Positions 5,585 through 5,643 of a DNA stretch of 5,643 nucleotides are shown here, one piece after another (within the stretch, counting starts at the first letter, position 1; each line of letters begins with the position of its first letter). The notes below the pieces were generated by a model. The model did no database searches. It saw nothing but the letters and a program-made list of their open reading frames with translations, and had not been told where the DNA came from. The position numbers and the translations under genes were made by a program. This DNA is from Eubacteriales bacterium (lineage in GTDB: Bacteria > Bacillota > Clostridia > Peptostreptococcales > Anaerovoracaceae), in NCBI GenBank assembly GCA_029098205.1, contig JAQXNW010000095.1, positions 1 to 5,643 on the forward strand, read 5' to 3'.

Positions 5585-5643
5585 TCTTTGTCTCTCTGCT
5601 TTCGGCTCTCTGTTTTCGGCTCTCCGCTGTCAGCTATCTGCTG
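5585..5643. repeat. Degenerate 14-bp tandem repeat upstream of murG
   Basis: Four consecutive 14-bp units (5585-5598, 5599-5612, 5613-5626, 5627-5640) and the start of a fifth. On the plus strand the two clearest are CTTTCGGCTCTCTG and TTTTCGGCTCTCCG (12 of 14 identical); the outer units are more diverged. On the transcribed strand the tract is rich in G and A and abuts the murG ribosome binding site. Two of the three minus-strand frames hit stops here (TAG at 5636-5634 and TGA at 5632-5630), so an upstream gene may end in this stretch. The third frame stays open into murG. I cannot identify that upstream gene. Confidence 0.6.

Noticed and set aside
1..5643. CRISPR arrays, insertion sequences, tRNA or rRNA genes, phage attachment sites, defence systems
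   Set aside because: No regularly spaced long repeats, transposase or integrase motifs, cloverleaf sequences or flanking duplications were seen; the window is core chromosomal genes nearly end to end.

Overview
The window reads as an ordinary chromosomal stretch of a low-to-mid-GC Firmicute, most likely a clostridium of the Lachnospiraceae type. The basis is the Firmicutes-style PheS cysteine cluster, a Gram-positive DivIB with a long cytoplasmic domain, strong GGAGG-type ribosome binding sites, and the order murG-divIB-ftsZ. This assignment is inferred from family knowledge, not from a database search. Every convincing gene lies on the minus strand, so transcription runs from high to low coordinates.

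Layout in the direction of transcription: a purine-rich region with 14-bp repeats at the window edge (5585-5643); murG (5570-4470); a non-coding spacer of about 150 bp filled with degenerate repeats; divIB/ftsQ (4317-3217); a 69-bp AT-rich spacer with a candidate extended -10 promoter and a perfect AGGAGG site; ftsZ (3147-2029); a rho-independent terminator (2000-1966); a SpoU/TrmH-family RNA 2'-O-methyltransferase (1903-1109, possibly starting at 1951); pheS (1087-62); and the first 13 codons of pheT (40-1), cut by the window edge.

There are two functional blocks. The first is the distal end of a division and cell wall (dcw) cluster: MurG completes lipid II on the inner membrane face, DivIB is a divisome scaffold, and FtsZ forms the Z ring. 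The second is an RNA methyltransferase plus the two subunits of phenylalanyl-tRNA synthetase, spaced 21 bp apart at each junction and therefore probably one operon. The terminator after ftsZ is the likely boundary between the blocks.

I found no sign of a novel system, mobile element, CRISPR array, tRNA or rRNA. The items worth a second look are the repeat-filled spacers, the absence of ftsA and of the sporulation genes often found after ftsZ, the truncated-looking FtsZ C-terminal peptide, some motif substitutions in MurG, and the lack of a T-box leader in front of pheST.
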